A program made the position numbers and the translations under genes. A stretch of 64,000 nt of DNA from Volvox africanus (Eukaryota; Chlorophyta; Chlorophyceae; Chlamydomonadales; Volvocaceae). The stretch lies in contig BSDZ01000035.1 in NCBI GenBank assembly GCA_030268105.1, positions 343,001 to 407,000 on the forward strand, read 5' to 3'. A model generated the notes under the pieces. That model saw only the letters and a list, made by a program, of their open reading frames with translations, was not told the origin of the DNA and ran no database searches. This document shows positions 62,201 to 64,000 of this stretch, piece after piece; within the stretch, counting starts at the first letter, position 1, and each line of letters starts with the position of its first letter.

Positions 62201-63969
62201 CGGCCTGGGAAATGGAGTACGACTCCGCAACGGTGGCTGCGTACCGGAAGATGGCTTCCGCCGCGTCCGCGATATCAGGCGTCGCTCGCGGCTGTGGTCG
62301 CAGCGGCGGCGGTGCGGAGGAGGCCGACGGCGAGGGTGGCGAGGTCAGGCCGCATAGTACCATCCGGCCGAGCATCAGCCTAACCCATTTGGGCGGTGCC
62401 GGTCTTGGATCGCATTTGCACCATCAACAGCACCCACTCCACCTGGTGCAAAGTGTGAATGCTGTGGCAAACAAGCTGTCCGCTCATGACCCGCAGATCA
62501 GTCGGGGGGGCGCTGGGTCTGCAGCAGCACCTGGTGCGATGGGAGGTGATCTTTTAGGCGGTGATGCCGTGCAGAATCGTTCGCGGATACCTCATGAGAC
62601 ACAGCGTCCAGAACAGCAGCAGCCAATACGAAATACTCAGCGTCGGCACCACCAGCATCAGCACCAATACGATCAGCAGCACCGACAACAGCCGATTCGC
62701 TGGCGGCAGCAGCAGCAGCACCACCACCACCAACAACAACAACAACAGCCGGCCCACATCCCGGGTCGAGGAGTAGGTAAGCGGCCAGTTATGAATGGTA
62801 GAAGGCGTTGCTGGTTGTCAATTTTAATTATAGGGGTTTCAGTTACCACAAGTTGCCGCCACCTGGTGATGCCCCCCAGGGTGTTGTCGCCATGGACGAC
62901 CAGGAACAGTCTAACGCTTCTAGAACTCCAGGAATGGTTGTCAAGCATGTCACGTCCTGCCGTCTTGCCCCCGGCTATCATACACCACAGACAGGCAACC
63001 CTGGCCAGAGGGTCCACGGGGCCACGGGGGATTATCGAGGACGGGCTGGCCTCCGGCTGGGCCAGCTACGGCCGCTGCAAATGCAGCGCCGCACGGCGGT
63101 GGTGATAGCGATGCGGGGCCAGTACACGAAGGTGACGCCGCAACAGCCTCTGTCGGGCTGCCGCCGGCAGTCCAGGAGACACCGTCGACGTTTGCTAGTA
63201 TTAAGGCGCATCTTGCCTTGCAGCGCTCTAGGGACGGGGCTGCAACTGCAGGAGGTATGTATGGTCGTGGCGTCAGTAGGGACGCGGGCAGAGAAGGCCG
63301 CACTGTGGCGGGGCCGGAGGCCCAGCACGTCGCAGCCACCACAGCTCCTGCCGCTGGCGTGCCGACTGCCACGACCGCAGCGACGTTTGGCGTACCTGCC
63401 GCAGCGGCCGTGGGCGCCGGAGCTACCCAGCGCAACGACGCGCCGACAGTGGCTCCGGGGATAGCGCCCGTCGCCGGTGGCCCCACTGCTACGGCGGCGG
63501 CGGTGGCGGCAGCGCAGCCCAGCGGTGGCTTCCGTCCCTGCTATGAGCTGTGCATTTTTTTTACAGGCACATCCCCCATTCCCCCAGCTATCGTGGCCCC
63601 CGCTGATCCAGCTATCGCCACTGCTACCGTTACGACAACGACCGCAGCCGCTGCGGCGGCACCTTCGGCGTCTTCCTCCGTTGCCTTCCCCATGGCTCCA
63701 GGCCTCGCTGGAACAGGTGCTATCCCTCTGGCGGCGGGCGGTGGGAGTGGGGCCGTCGCCCCCTCCACCACCTCAGTGATTGGACCTCACTTCGGCGCAC
63801 TGCTGCATGCTCGTCCAGTACTGGCGGCGCACTGCATGACAAGTGTGCAGTTGAGCCCCGCCGGGGATCACGTGCTGGTGGCGTACGGCCGCCGTCACAT
63901 TAGCCTCTGCAGTTTGGTGGCGTGCATGGGGCAACTAGCGGTGGTGCACAGCGTGGTGGAAATCTATAG
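56260..63969 (+). CDS. AMBRA1: AMBRA1-like WD40 protein (3' end outside window)
   Basis: Phased exons: 56260-56474, 56553-56637, 56771-56879, 57498-57565, 58133-58468, 58655-58816, 59218-59850, 60120-60253, 60567-60657, 60931-61222, 61561-61957, 62190-62776, 62991-63254 and 63567-63969, whose donor (GTGAGG) leads out of the window. Landmarks match AMBRA1: RSSIAAAFSLDGRYLAST, VRTGRLIHSLAGHRRTPW, MASGSLDSTAAIW, KPIASLAFDPSGTMLVV, ILKTRRSLRALHFHPTAP with LLTAEV, VLPRVVLCSEMGIHFTTCG, and AAHCMTSVQLSPAGDHVLVAYGRRH. AMBRA1 is a CUL4-DDB1 substrate receptor that controls autophagy and the cell cycle (family knowledge from animals; plant relatives exist). A short exon between 57566 and 58132 is probably missing from this model (57840-57880, with WVYVCELEG, is a candidate). 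Very long Gly/Ala- and Gln/His-rich insertions lie between WD blocks, mainly encoded at 59218-59850 and 60931-63254. The ATG at 56260 is the first in frame. Confidence 0.87.
62610..62760 (+). repeat. CAG/CAA/CAC trinucleotide-rich coding stretch
   Basis: A run of CAG, CAA, CAC and CAT codons encodes Gln/His-rich sequence (QQQQHHHHQQQQQQ) in the AMBRA1-like gene. The neighbouring exon at 58133-58468 also has a (CAG)n-type tract. Such tracts vary in length between strains. Confidence 0.85.
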
Positions 63970-64000
63970 GTGAGGAAACGATGGGCCACCGTATTGTCAG

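Noticed and set aside
62950..63486. 178-codon minus-strand frame within the AMBRA1-like gene
   Set aside because: It lies opposite a phased AMBRA1 exon and is explained by GC-rich Ala/Gly codons.

Overview
This is nuclear DNA from a green alga, most likely chlorophyte of the volvocine/Chlamydomonas type. The genes have many short exons with GT-AG introns (a few GC-AG), donors of the GTGCGT/GTGAGT/GTAAGT kind, Ser-Pro-Pro-rich extracellular proteins, and long Ala-, Gly- or Gln-rich insertions inside conserved proteins. There are no operons, phage genes or CRISPR arrays, and no rRNA. Exon models were built by hand from splice sites, reading phase and recalled family resemblance; no database search was run.

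Layout. 1-16 kb (minus strand): two paralogous secreted-protein genes. Each has a signal peptide and three exons of a globular domain, followed on the same strand by a long low-complexity exon. Copy A's tail (1117-4121) is a giant Pro-rich array; copy B's tail (13404-14392) is Asn/Gly- then Ala/Thr-rich. Reading phases allow each pair to be one gene. A broken third copy lies near 11.7 kb. 16.8-25.6 kb (plus): ORC3, origin recognition complex subunit 3. 26.2-26.9 kb (minus): RMI2, an OB-fold subunit of the RecQ-Top3-RMI dissolvasome, convergent with ORC3. 27.8-30.2 kb (minus): an organelle-targeted helical-repeat protein. 31.9-35.3 kb (minus): a SASA/CE6-type carbohydrate acetylesterase. 35.9-39.7 kb: two divergent genes whose 5' halves are a near-perfect inverted duplication (arms of about 585 bp, 373-bp spacer). 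41.8-53.9 kb (plus): a 26-exon P5A-type ATPase (ATP13A1/Spf1 class). 56.3 kb to the window end (plus, running off the edge): an AMBRA1-like WD40 protein.

Themes. ORC3 and RMI2 act in replication and recombination; the P5A ATPase in ER membrane-protein quality control; AMBRA1 in ubiquitin/autophagy regulation. The rest of the window is cell-surface or extracellular material evolving by tandem repeat growth, local duplication, probable gene conversion and inverted duplication.
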